DNA of 48,688 nucleotides. Source: Ruminococcus sp. (GTDB lineage: Bacteria > Bacillota > Clostridia > Oscillospirales > Ruminococcaceae). Position 1 is the first letter of the stretch. The number at the start of each line of letters is the position of its first letter. The position numbers and the translations under genes were made by a program. Below, one piece after another: positions 32,274 to 40,140 of this stretch. Below the pieces are notes generated by a model. It saw only the letters and a program-made list of their open reading frames with translations. It was not told the DNA's origin and did no database searches. The DNA is taken from assembly GCA_017620025.1 (NCBI GenBank), contig JAFZRF010000025.1:1-48688 (forward strand). Reading direction: 5' to 3'.

Positions 32274-33805
32274 AAAAGACAGCAAAGAGCATCATTGCTC
32301 TTGTCGGCGTACTGGCGCTCATGGGCGGCGGAGTCGGTTATCTTCTGTATACCAAGCCTGAGGAGAATGATCCTGTTGTGGCACAGATGCCCGGCAGCGA
32401 AAAGACTGAGGTCATCATCGTAAAGGATAAGAATATCACAGGTCCCGACCCTGAGACAGGAATAATGGATACCGGCGTTATAAAGACGGTAGATGTTACC
32501 AATGAGCACGGTGAGCTCCATGTAATACAGCTCACCGGCAAGACCGATGACAGCGCTGCGACCTACACCCTCAAGGGATATGAGGATGTTCTTCTTAACA
32601 CCTCAGTCGTAGGTACGCTTGCAAACAATGCCAACGGCCTTACCTGCACTGACCTTATCGAGGAGAACTGCGAGGATATCTCAAAGTTCGGACTCGACAA
32701 GCCGGAGATAACCGTAGATATAACCTACGAAAGCGGAAGCAGGACAAAGCTCCTTATCGGAGATGAATCACCCACGGGCACCGATACCTATGTAATGGTA
32801 GACGGCGAAAAGACCATTTACACCGTAAGAGATTCAGCTCTCCTCAACTACCACAACAAGCTTGAGGAGTTCATGGAGAAGACGGTGCTTGAGGCACCTC
32901 CCGATGATGCATACCCGGAGATAAAGAAGGTCACCATCGAGCGTGAGGATATCGATTACGATATCGTGCTCGAGCTCGTTGAGAAGGACAAGGACGCCAA
33001 GTATACCGGCGGAACAAGCGCATCACACATGATGACCTCTCCTGTCGAAGCATATCTTGCAGTTGAGCGTTCGGCCGATGTAACAAACGGTATGTTCGGA
33101 CTCAGCGCTGCTGGTATCTACAGCGTACACTGCAAGGAACAGGATATCAAGGAGGCAGGTCTTGACGAGCCATTCTGTACGACCACTATGGAATGCAGTG
33201 ACGGAAAGAAGTACGTACTGCTCCTCAGTGAACCCTTCGACGACAGCAAGAACGGCAAATGCTGCTATGCTATGCTTGAGGGCGGAAACACCATCTTTGT
33301 CGTAAAGACAGAGAAGGCACAGTGGGCAACAGTTCTCCCCGTTGATATCGCTTCTAAGATATTCATAGCCGGATACGTCTGGAACATCTCCGAGCTTACT
33401 GCAACGGCAGGCAGCACGGTTGAGAAGTTCGTTATAAAGCGTACCGACCCCGAGGTGGAGCTTGACTCCTACAAGTCTTCCGACTTCACTGTTACAAGGA
33501 ACGGACAGAGCTTCGACAGCGAGCGCTACAGACTGTTCTACAGCTTCCTGATAAGCGCTTCCGCAGAGGACTTCGCGTTCGAGGAGGAATATCCCTCCGA
33601 TGAGCCGATGGCAGCGATCGAGTATACCGATTCCTATACCGGCAAGACCACAAAGATCGAGTTCTTCGATTACTCCAACCTCACTTCGCTCATAGCAGTT
33701 GACGGCAAGAGCAAGTTCGTTGTTGCAAAGTCGTATGTCAATACCCTCATCGATAATATCAAGAGGATCCCCACAGACGAAGATTTCGTGACAACATGGA
33801 AATAA
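32270..33805 (+). CDS. DUF4340-like exported protein of the Gld-type ABC operon
   Basis: This 511-aa protein has an N-terminal signal anchor (SIIALVGVLALMGGGVGYLL) and a long exterior part. The stretch DISKFGLDKPEITVDITYESG and LLIGDESPTGTDTYVMVDG are typical of DUF4340, where repeated modules of about 150 residues occur; a second module is visible later as ...GLDEPFCTTTMECSDGKKYVLLLSEP. DUF4340 proteins accompany GldG-like genes in many bacteria. The function is unknown. Confidence 0.87.
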   Translation: MKKTAKSIIALVGVLALMGGGVGYLLYTKPEENDPVVAQMPGSEKTEVIIVKDKNITGPDPETGIMDTGVIKTVDVTNEHGELHVIQLTGKTDDSAATYTLKGYEDVLLNTSVVGTLANNANGLTCTDLIEENCEDISKFGLDKPEITVDITYESGSRTKLLIGDESPTGTDTYVMVDGEKTIYTVRDSALLNYHNKLEEFMEKTVLEAPPDDAYPEIKKVTIEREDIDYDIVLELVEKDKDAKYTGGTSASHMMTSPVEAYLAVERSADVTNGMFGLSAAGIYSVHCKEQDIKEAGLDEPFCTTTMECSDGKKYVLLLSEPFDDSKNGKCCYAMLEGGNTIFVVKTEKAQWATVLPVDIASKIFIAGYVWNISELTATAGSTVEKFVIKRTDPEVELDSYKSSDFTVTRNGQSFDSERYRLFYSFLISASAEDFAFEEEYPSDEPMAAIEYTDSYTGKTTKIEFFDYSNLTSLIAVDGKSKFVVAKSYVNTLIDNIKRIPTDEDFVTTWK

Positions 33806-33840
33806 CCCCCCACCCACCCCTATCCAAGGAGGATGAGAAT

Positions 33841-34122
33841 ATGAGTAAATTTCAGACCTACAAGGGCTACCCGCTCGTAAGAAAGGGCAATCAGATATAC
33901 TACGGATATATGTCTGATCCCTATGTGATCTGGATCACTATAACAGGTACAAAGACAGTTGAAGGCGAGGAGGTCACCTCCAAGGTGCAGATCGTACAGA
34001 TGGACACCAAGGAGCCCGATCCCGCAAAGGCTTTCGTAAAGAACTCCAAATTTGAATGCGGACTTTATGAAGCGCTTGATACTGCCAAGATATGGCTTGA
34101 CAAGGCTAACGAACTCAGATAA
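33841..34122 (+). CDS. Small conserved clostridial protein of unknown function
   Basis: This 93-aa soluble protein begins SKFQTYKGYPLVRKGNQIYY and ends ALDTAKIWLDKANELR. Proteins with this opening are common in Clostridia as uncharacterised small proteins, often near unrelated housekeeping genes. AAGGAGGATG lies 11 bases before the ATG at 33841; the frame extends 15 codons earlier into a Pro-rich, non-coding-looking stretch. It may be the last gene of the ABC operon, 35 bases after the DUF4340-like gene. A strong terminator follows. Confidence 0.85.
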   Translation: MSKFQTYKGYPLVRKGNQIYYGYMSDPYVIWITITGTKTVEGEEVTSKVQIVQMDTKEPDPAKAFVKNSKFECGLYEALDTAKIWLDKANELR

Positions 34123-34125
34123 CAG

Positions 34126-34156
34126 AATGAGCCTCCCGGTTTTCGGGAGGCTCATT
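34126..34156 (+). terminator. Terminator of the Gld-like operon
   Basis: AATGAGCCTCCCG pairs with CGGGAGGCTCATT, followed by CTTT. It ends just before the dispersed repeat begins. Confidence 0.9.
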
Positions 34157-34167
34157 CTTTGCAGCAT

Positions 34168-34405
34168 AGTTATATCAGGGGACGCCTTCACTTGCAAGGC
34201 GTCCCCTCTTCCAAAACAGTCCCCCGGACTGTTTTGGAATTCACCCCTTGCTAAGCGCCCTGCGGATATGCGGGGCGTTGCCCCAACCTAACCGGTCCGT
34301 CCCCTCTGTCAGCTTCGCTGACATCTCCCCACACTGTGGGGAGTCACCCCACCAGAGGCGCTGCCTCTGGACTCCGCTAAAGGGGCGCAGCCCCTTTAGA
34401 ATCCC
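34168..34405 (+). repeat. Modular dispersed repeat, long copy
   Basis: The copy runs AGTTATATCAGG to AGAATCCC and is a chain of hairpins: AGGGGACGCCTT/AAGGCGTCCCCT (34177-34207), CCAAAACAGTCC/GGACTGTTTTGG (34211-34237), TGTCAGC/GCTGACA, CTCCCCAC/GTGGGGAG (34324 onward), CCAGAGGC/GCCTCTGG and CTAAAGGGG/CCCCTTTAG. An inverted shorter copy at 37205-37386 matches both ends almost base for base and lacks part of the middle. It carries no plausible gene. The two copies bracket the phosphopantetheinyl transferase and mannanase genes. Confidence 0.9.
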
Positions 34406-34420
34406 GGACTGATATGCTTA

Positions 34421-34449
34421 TTGCTTTTTACAGGGGAATATGTTATAAT
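34421..34449 (+). promoter_or_regulatory. Sigma-A promoter of the phosphopantetheinyl transferase gene
   Basis: TTGCTT (34421-34426), 17 bases, TATAAT (34444-34449), with TGT before the -10. It starts 16 bases after the repeat ends. Confidence 0.88.
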
Positions 34450-34470
34450 TTACCGAAAGGAGGCGGCGCT

Positions 34471-34992
34471 ATGCTTATGATATCTTTATACGATGTGCCC
34501 AAGAAGGAGCAGCACGAACACGGCAGGAAGCTCCTGAGGGAGTGTCTCAGGCCATACGGGCTGCCGGAGGATGCCGTCATGGAGAAGGGCAGCTACGGCA
34601 AGCCTTATTTCCGTGACAGGCCTGATATCTGCTTCAATATCTCACACGCAGACGGCATCGCCGCCTGTATCGTGACGGAGAGCGAATGCGGCATAGACTG
34701 CGAGCCCTGCCGGGCATACCGGGAGAGAGTGGCACGCCGCAGCTTCTCACCGGAAGAGCAGCGGATGATAGAGGAGGCAGAGCCGGAGAAACGAGATCTG
34801 CTTTTCACAAGGCTGTGGACTCTGAAGGAGGCGTTCGTGAAGTGCATCGGGCAGGGGATAAGCTACCCGATGGCGACTGCGGAGTTCGCCTTTGACGGAG
34901 AGAGGATAGTGAAGTCGCCGGAGGGATACCGGTTCGCACATTATATACTGCATGGCGGAAGGTATGTTGTTTCGGTCTGCGTGAAGGGATAA
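34471..34992 (+). CDS. 4'-phosphopantetheinyl transferase, Sfp type
   Basis: This 173-aa enzyme transfers phosphopantetheine from CoA to a carrier protein. The two signature motifs are present: GIDCEPC (the magnesium-binding D and E) and FTRLWTLKEAFVKCIGQG (WxxKEA). Length is short compared with about 220 for Sfp but fits the compact subgroup. AAAGGAGG lies before the ATG at 34471. No fatty acid, polyketide or peptide synthetase gene is nearby, so its carrier is elsewhere. It stands alone with its own promoter and terminator between repeat copies. Confidence 0.92.
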   Translation: MLMISLYDVPKKEQHEHGRKLLRECLRPYGLPEDAVMEKGSYGKPYFRDRPDICFNISHADGIAACIVTESECGIDCEPCRAYRERVARRSFSPEEQRMIEEAEPEKRDLLFTRLWTLKEAFVKCIGQGISYPMATAEFAFDGERIVKSPEGYRFAHYILHGGRYVVSVCVKG

Positions 34993-35027
34993 CAGATAAG
35001 GAGAGCATAATGCTCTCCTTATCTGTT
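34991..35027. terminator. Long perfect hairpin terminator between convergent genes
   Basis: AACAGATAAGGAGAGCA pairs with TGCTCTCCTTATCTGTT, 17 perfect pairs around TAA. It overlaps the stop codon of the transferase gene and lies 20 bases from the mannanase stop, so it can end both transcripts. Confidence 0.88.
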
Positions 35028-35046
35028 ATATCATATTACGGGGTTA

Positions 35047-36927
35047 TCATTTGCCGGCTTTCAGAGGGAGGGCGGTCTGCTTTACAAGACCAGCGTCCAC
35101 CTTCTGTATGGTTATAGCATCGCCGCCTGTGATGCCTGCTTCGCCGTCGATATCGGCGTTTATAAGTGCCTGCTCGGAAAGAGCATACTTGTTCTGATTG
35201 GCGATGTACTGGAGCACCGCAACCGCATCTGCTACCGTGATCTTCTTATCAAGATTAGCGTCACCGTAAAAAGTATCACTGCTGCTGCCAGTACTACTGA
35301 CGGTTGTTACGGGGACTGTTGTGTTCTCCTCTGCGGGTGTTGTGGCAGGCTTCGTTGCGGGCTCGGATGTGCCGCCTGAGGTGTAGAGATCCTCGGGGAG
35401 CTCGTCAAGTGTTATTGCAACGTCGCTCTGATAGAACTTCTTGAACTCGTCGTAGTCCTGATAGTTCTCACCGAGGAAGGCTACTCCGCCGTCCTCGCCG
35501 CCGTCATACCACGGGCATACATACAGCCAGTATGCGTCCTCAACAGTCATATTGTCAACAGCGGGGATGGTGTCGTTCTCAGCCATAGCGATCATCTTGC
35601 CGCCGTCTGTCATATTGTACAGAGCGTTGAAGACATCGGAGATAGCGGAGAGGTTCGGGCCGCCGTTTGCGTTGTACTTGTCGTAGGCGATGATATCAAC
35701 GTACTCGTCGCCGGGATACCAGTCGGGTGAAGAGGGAAGCTCATACGCATTGAATTCCCAGATGATGTTATGCAGGCCGTACTCTTCGGTAAGAGTGGTA
35801 TAGAGCAGCTTCCAGAGCTCCTTGTATACCTCAGCGCCTCTGTCGCCCCACCAGAACCAGGCAGTGCCGTCGCCGTAGCGGCCGTCGTTGCCCTGTGCTT
35901 CGTGGAGAGGACGGAAGATGATCGGTACATTCTCATCCTGGAGCTTGCCGAGCTGCTCTGCAAGGAGCTTCATAGCCTCCTCGAAGTACTCGCGCTCCTT
36001 GGTGCCCTCCTTGATGACGTTGGCGGTATTGAAGGTGCCGTTTGAAGCCTGATAGTTCTTATAGGTACATTTCTGCCAGTCCACCTCGTCGCCGAGGGTG
36101 TAGTTCTCGAAGTCTATCGGCACGTTGATATGCCAGGAGGCGGTGAGTATGCCGTTGCGCTCCTTCGCCCATGCTATGGCACGCTCTGTAGTGCCGTCAT
36201 CCCAGCCGTAGAGGGGGTTGTAGTTCATGAAATCAAGGCCTCTCACAGCTGGTACCTTTCCGGTGAGATCCTTGATGAAGTCGTTCTCCCATTCGTAGTT
36301 GTCCTTATGGCCGCTGCCGTAGATCTCCTGCTGGCCGGTAAGGATATTCTTGCCGTATACGCTCTTGAGGTAGGACATCAGGGACTGTGTCTCCTTTGTT
36401 GCCCTGGGATCACAGCATACTCCTGAGGCCTTGGCGTAGTCATGCGGCTCTGCCACTGTTACTGTAGCATAGTCGAGCTCCATGTAGCCGTAGGAGCCTG
36501 TGAAGGAGATGGTGTTCTCGCCCTTGTTCAGGCGCACCGTGCCGAAATCAAAGTCAGTCCACTTGTCGAGATAGGGGACTACCGTCACGTACTTCTTGCC
36601 GTTTACATCGAGAGTCTCGGTACGTCCCTCCTGGTTGAGCACCTGAGCCACCATGCCGTGAACGGAGTACATACCGTCCTCGGGAACAGTTACATTGAAG
36701 GAGATGTCTCCTGCCTGTATATAGGCAAAGCCTTCGCCGGAATAACCGGGTATCTGAGTCTCGTATACGGAAGTCCAGGTATCGGCACCCTTCATGTTTT
36801 CGCCCTCAACTTTCAGCGGGAATACTGTATCGGCAGCCTCGGCCGGAGCAAGCGCAGTGCCGGTGCTTACAGCGGTCATGGCGGCAGCAGAGATCGCTGC
36901 TGCGAGTCTTTTAAGTGATATTTTCAT
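35047..36927 (-). CDS. Secreted GH26 endo-beta-1,4-mannanase with CBM35-like module and type I dockerin
   Basis: This 626-aa secreted enzyme should cut the backbone of beta-mannans. In order it has a signal peptide ending near residue 32 (AEAAD), a CBM35-like domain at 36-160 (KVEGENMKG...YMELDYATVTVAEP), the GH26 catalytic domain at about 165-510 with acid/base E343 in FRPLHEAQG and probable nucleophile E450 in IAMAEND, a Ser/Thr linker at 515-552, and a dockerin at 553-616 with two calcium loops (DANLDKKITVADAVAVLQ and DIDGEAGITGGDAITIQK). The dockerin would plug it into a scaffoldin cohesin, so the organism probably makes a cellulosome. The ATG at 36927 follows AAGGAGG; the frame runs further upstream without such a site. 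Confidence 0.95.
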   Translation of the reverse strand: MKISLKRLAAAISAAAMTAVSTGTALAPAEAADTVFPLKVEGENMKGADTWTSVYETQIPGYSGEGFAYIQAGDISFNVTVPEDGMYSVHGMVAQVLNQEGRTETLDVNGKKYVTVVPYLDKWTDFDFGTVRLNKGENTISFTGSYGYMELDYATVTVAEPHDYAKASGVCCDPRATKETQSLMSYLKSVYGKNILTGQQEIYGSGHKDNYEWENDFIKDLTGKVPAVRGLDFMNYNPLYGWDDGTTERAIAWAKERNGILTASWHINVPIDFENYTLGDEVDWQKCTYKNYQASNGTFNTANVIKEGTKEREYFEEAMKLLAEQLGKLQDENVPIIFRPLHEAQGNDGRYGDGTAWFWWGDRGAEVYKELWKLLYTTLTEEYGLHNIIWEFNAYELPSSPDWYPGDEYVDIIAYDKYNANGGPNLSAISDVFNALYNMTDGGKMIAMAENDTIPAVDNMTVEDAYWLYVCPWYDGGEDGGVAFLGENYQDYDEFKKFYQSDVAITLDELPEDLYTSGGTSEPATKPATTPAEENTTVPVTTVSSTGSSSDTFYGDANLDKKITVADAVAVLQYIANQNKYALSEQALINADIDGEAGITGGDAITIQKVDAGLVKQTALPLKAGK

Positions 36928-37014
36928 GTTTTTTCCTCCTTGGAAGGGACTGCGGAGCACATCAAGCCTAAATGATGCTGTATCCGCTTTTCTGTTTTTC
37001 ATCCTGTCAGCTTA

Positions 37015-37043
37015 ATTATAGTACAGTTTAAGCAGGAAAACAA
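37015..37043 (-). promoter_or_regulatory. Probable sigma-A promoter of the mannanase gene
   Basis: On the minus strand TTGTTT (37043-37038), 17 bases, TATAAT (37020-37015). The leader to the ATG at 36927 is about 80 bases. Confidence 0.75.
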
Positions 37044-37091
37044 TAGATGATTTGTTAACGGAGGGAAATTCGGCTCTCTGCACAAAGAAAT

Positions 37092-37128
37092 AGTGTTAAT
37101 TTAGGCAGTATATGCCTAAATTAACACT
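37092..37128. repeat. Perfect 16-base inverted repeat
   Basis: AGTGTTAATTTAGGCA and TGCCTAAATTAACACT flank a GTATA loop. It is A/T rich and has no T-tract directly after either arm, so it looks more like a cruciform, operator or protein-binding site than a terminator. It lies between the mannanase promoter and the repeat copy at 37205. Confidence 0.85.
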
Positions 37129-37204
37129 TAACTGCGAATTAAACAATAAAAGCAGCTCAAGGCTGCCAATCTTCTTATCAAAACAGTGCTGAATTAATCG
37201 GTGT

Positions 37205-37386
37205 GGGATTCTAAAGGGGCTGCGCCCCTTTAGCGGAGTCCAGAGGCAGCGCCTCTGGCAGGGTGTGGGACAGAGTCCCGCATTTATCCGCAGGGCGCTT
37301 CGCAAGGGGTGAATTCCAAAACAGTCCGGGGGACTGTTTTGGAAGAGGGGACGCCTTGCAAGTGAAGGCGTCCCCTGATAAACTAT
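37205..37386 (-). repeat. Modular dispersed repeat, inverted short copy
   Basis: Read on the minus strand this copies 34168-34405: AGTTTATCAGGGGACGCC, the CCAAAACAGTCC/GGACTGTTTTGG hairpin, GAATTCACCCCTTG, AAGCGCCCTGCGGATA, then the CCAGAGGC/GCCTCTGG and CTAAAGGGG/CCCCTTTAG hairpins and AGAATCCC. The TGTCAGC and CTCCCCAC modules are replaced by GGGACTCTGTCCC. No gene is supported here. Confidence 0.9.
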
Positions 37387-37414
37387 AGTATGATGTTGTG
37401 CGAGATACTCACGC

Positions 37415-38575
37415 TCAGTCGTCCGCCTCGTAGAACACATTGTAGCTCATCGCACGGTGGCTGTAGGTGCTGAGTACCAGTCCTATCATGGCGTACATAC
37501 TTACCATGGCAGTACCGCCGGCGCTGAAGAACGGGAGCGGAACGCCGATAACCGGTGCGACCTTGAGAACCATGCCGATGTTCATGACACAGTGGGTGAA
37601 GATCATTCCGAATGCGCCCATACATATGAACCTGCCAAGCCTGTCCTTTGCGACACGGCTGTCGGAGAACACCTTGAGGCAGATATAGGCGAGGAGGATT
37701 ATCACTCCGAGTGAGCCTATGAAGCCGAATGCCTGTCCGACAAAGGCAAAGATGAAGTCGTTGTGCTGCTCGGGTACGTAGACGTATTCCGATGGATCGG
37801 CGAAGAGTCCCTTGCCGAAGACTCCGCCCTCACGGAGGGCTGTAAGTCCCAGATCCTGCTGATACTCTATTCCCTCGGGGTCTGTGCCGGGGTGCAGCAG
37901 TACAAGGATACGCTTCTTGTGGAAGTCGCTGAGTGCGAAGAACCACATACCAGCTATGGCTGCGGCAGCGAGGAACGGTGCTGCGATGAGGTACTTCCAT
38001 GAGATATGCGAGGATATCAGCATGAAGGCCATGATCGCTGCGAATATGATAGCTGTACCGTAGTCGCCCTGTATCGCTACGATGCCGAGCGGTACGGCGG
38101 CGTGCATCAGAAGCAGGAGCATATGCAGCGGCTTGTTCATATTCTCCTCGTCACGGGAGAGATGAAAGCTGAACGAGAGTATGAATGCTATCTTCAGCAC
38201 CTCGGATGGCTGCATATTGAAGCTTCCTATCTTTATCCATGCCTGGTCATCCGCACCGCCTCGCCGGTAGGCAAGGGAGGTGAAGGTCAGCGCCACGAGC
38301 GCCAGTGCGGCGGGGGCGTATATGAACCACAGCTTTGCGAGCTTCCGGTAATCTATAAAGGATATTATAACTGCGATGACTGCGCCGATGCTCATAGATA
38401 TGAGCTGTGTTTTCCAGTAGCTTGCGGTGACTCCTTCGCCCTCGCTGATACCGCTCCGGACTATGGAGTATATGAGCAGCGTGCCGAGTATCGCACAGAG
38501 CGTCACGGCGAACAGCAGACCTGCGTCGAGGCTGTATTTCTTGCTGCCCGGTAGTTTCTTGAATGCCGATTTCAT
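37415..38575 (-). CDS. rodA: SEDS peptidoglycan glycosyltransferase, RodA type
   Basis: This 386-aa membrane protein polymerises lipid II in side-wall growth. It has about ten helices, a Gln-Pro-Ser motif in GSFNMQPSEVLKIAFIL, the extracellular catalytic-region aspartate environment in VAIQGDYGTAIIF, and VPEQHNDFIFAFVGQAFGF and VPLPFFSAGGTAM, all typical of RodA/FtsW. The loop sequence GIEYQQDLGLTALREGGVFGKG favours RodA. A penicillin-binding partner is not in the window. The gene follows comM by 26 bases, with AAGGAAGG upstream. Downstream of it the repeat copy begins without a clear dedicated terminator. Confidence 0.93.
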   Translation of the reverse strand: MKSAFKKLPGSKKYSLDAGLLFAVTLCAILGTLLIYSIVRSGISEGEGVTASYWKTQLISMSIGAVIAVIISFIDYRKLAKLWFIYAPAALALVALTFTSLAYRRGGADDQAWIKIGSFNMQPSEVLKIAFILSFSFHLSRDEENMNKPLHMLLLLMHAAVPLGIVAIQGDYGTAIIFAAIMAFMLISSHISWKYLIAAPFLAAAAIAGMWFFALSDFHKKRILVLLHPGTDPEGIEYQQDLGLTALREGGVFGKGLFADPSEYVYVPEQHNDFIFAFVGQAFGFIGSLGVIILLAYICLKVFSDSRVAKDRLGRFICMGAFGMIFTHCVMNIGMVLKVAPVIGVPLPFFSAGGTAMVSMYAMIGLVLSTYSHRAMSYNVFYEADD

Positions 38576-38601
38576 TGTTTCCTTCCTTTTTCTTTAATCT
38601 G

Positions 38602-40128
38602 TTACCCCGCCCAGTATTTCCGGTCGAGAGTGCGGTACTGCGAGGCCTGAGCGATATGCTGACGCTTTATAACCTCCGAACCGTCAAGGTCTGCGATTGT
38701 CCTTGCGACCTTGAGTATCCTGTCATAGGCTCTTGCGCTGATGCCGAGCCTGTCGAAGACGTCCTTCATCATTGCCTCTGCACCGTCGTCCATGGGACAG
38801 AATTCCTGACGTCTGTCGGCAGTGATAAGTGCGTTGCAGGTGATGCCGGTGCCTCTGAAGCGCTCCTCCTGTATCTTCCTTGCCGCCATGACACGGCTGC
38901 GTATCTCGGAGGAAGGCTCCTCATGCGCCTTGGCGGAGAGGTCTTCGTACTCCACGGGGGCAACGTCGATGTGCAGGTCGAAGCGGTCAAGCAGCGGACC
39001 TGATATCCTTGAGAGGTATATGGCCACCTTCTTCGGAGAGCAGGTGCATTTTCTCTTCGGGTGTCCGTAGTAGCCGCAGGGACAGGGATTCATTGCGCCT
39101 ATCAGCATTATGGTACACGGGTAGGTCACAGTGCCGGAGGCTCTTGCGATGGTAACACGCCTGTCCTCAAGGGGCTGACGCAGTATCTCAAGGGTGCGCC
39201 TGTCGAACTCTGCAAGCTCATCGAGGAAGAGCACGCCGTTGTGAGCGAGCGATACCTCTCCCGGATGCGGGATAGTGCCGCCGCCGGCAAGTCCGGCAGA
39301 TGATATGGTATGATGCGGCGCTCTGAACGGGCGAACCGTCACGAGCGGGTTTTCCGGGGTGATGAGTCCGGATATCGAGTGTATCTTCGTCGTTTCGAGG
39401 GATTCCTCGAAGGTCAGCGGCGGGAGTATGGAAGGCATACGCTTCGAGAGCATACTCTTTCCGCTTCCGGGCGAGCCGATGAGGAGAGCGTTGTGTCCTC
39501 CGGCTGCTGCTATCTCGAGAGCCTTCTTTGCACTCTGCTGTCCTCTTACGTCTGCAAAGTCGAGTGTATCGGTGTAGGCTGCTGCGGAGGGTATATAATG
39601 CTCCGCCGGTGTGAGTCTCTTCTCGCCTGTGAAATGGCGGATAAGCTCTATTGCATTCGTTACGCCGTACACCTCTATCCCCTCAATGACCGAGGCCTCG
39701 GGGGCGTTGTCGGCGGGTACGAATACTGCCTTCATGCCTGCCTCGCGGGCGAGCATGACCATGGGGAGAACTCCGTTGATGCGGCGTATATCGCCGTTGA
39801 GGGATATCTCACCGATGAAGGCACAGCCCTCAGGCTTGTCGTCAATGAGGTTCATTGCGCTGAGTATCGCCATGAATATGGCCATATCATGCACTGAGCC
39901 GCTCTTGCGGGTATCTGCGGGAGCGAGGTTCACCATGACCGCAGCCACGGGGAAATTCACGCCGCAGGCTCTCAGAGCCGCACGTATCCTCTCACGGCTC
40001 TCACGCACGCTTGCGTCAGGCAGTCCGACTATCTCGAACTGCGGCTGTCCGCGGCTGATATCGATCTCGACATCGACCGGAAAGGCATTGAGCCCGAACA
40101 GGCCGAGACTTGCGATCTTTGCGAACAT
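38602..40128 (-). CDS. comM: YifB/ComM-family AAA+ ATPase (magnesium chelatase-like)
   Basis: This 508-aa AAA+ protein has an N-terminal Lon-S5-like domain (FGLNAFPVDVEIDISRGQPQ, VNLAPADTRKSG), the Walker A motif GSPGSGKSML near residue 220, Walker B GVLFLDELAEF, and a zinc-like cluster CPCGYYGHPKRKCTCSP in the middle. A C-terminal Mg-chelatase lid follows. ComM is a branch-migration helicase for natural transformation in Proteobacteria; in Firmicutes the role is less clear. It lies 12 bases after the membrane protein gene. Confidence 0.95.
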   Translation of the reverse strand: MFAKIASLGLFGLNAFPVDVEIDISRGQPQFEIVGLPDASVRESRERIRAALRACGVNFPVAAVMVNLAPADTRKSGSVHDMAIFMAILSAMNLIDDKPEGCAFIGEISLNGDIRRINGVLPMVMLAREAGMKAVFVPADNAPEASVIEGIEVYGVTNAIELIRHFTGEKRLTPAEHYIPSAAAYTDTLDFADVRGQQSAKKALEIAAAGGHNALLIGSPGSGKSMLSKRMPSILPPLTFEESLETTKIHSISGLITPENPLVTVRPFRAPHHTISSAGLAGGGTIPHPGEVSLAHNGVLFLDELAEFDRRTLEILRQPLEDRRVTIARASGTVTYPCTIMLIGAMNPCPCGYYGHPKRKCTCSPKKVAIYLSRISGPLLDRFDLHIDVAPVEYEDLSAKAHEEPSSEIRSRVMAARKIQEERFRGTGITCNALITADRRQEFCPMDDGAEAMMKDVFDRLGISARAYDRILKVARTIADLDGSEVIKRQHIAQASQYRTLDRKYWAG

Positions 40129-40140
40129 AGGATCACTCCT

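Noticed and set aside
37096-37440. A 114-residue minus-strand open frame over the repeat copy
   Set aside because: It is formed by the hairpin repeat itself, has no ribosome binding site and no protein-like composition.
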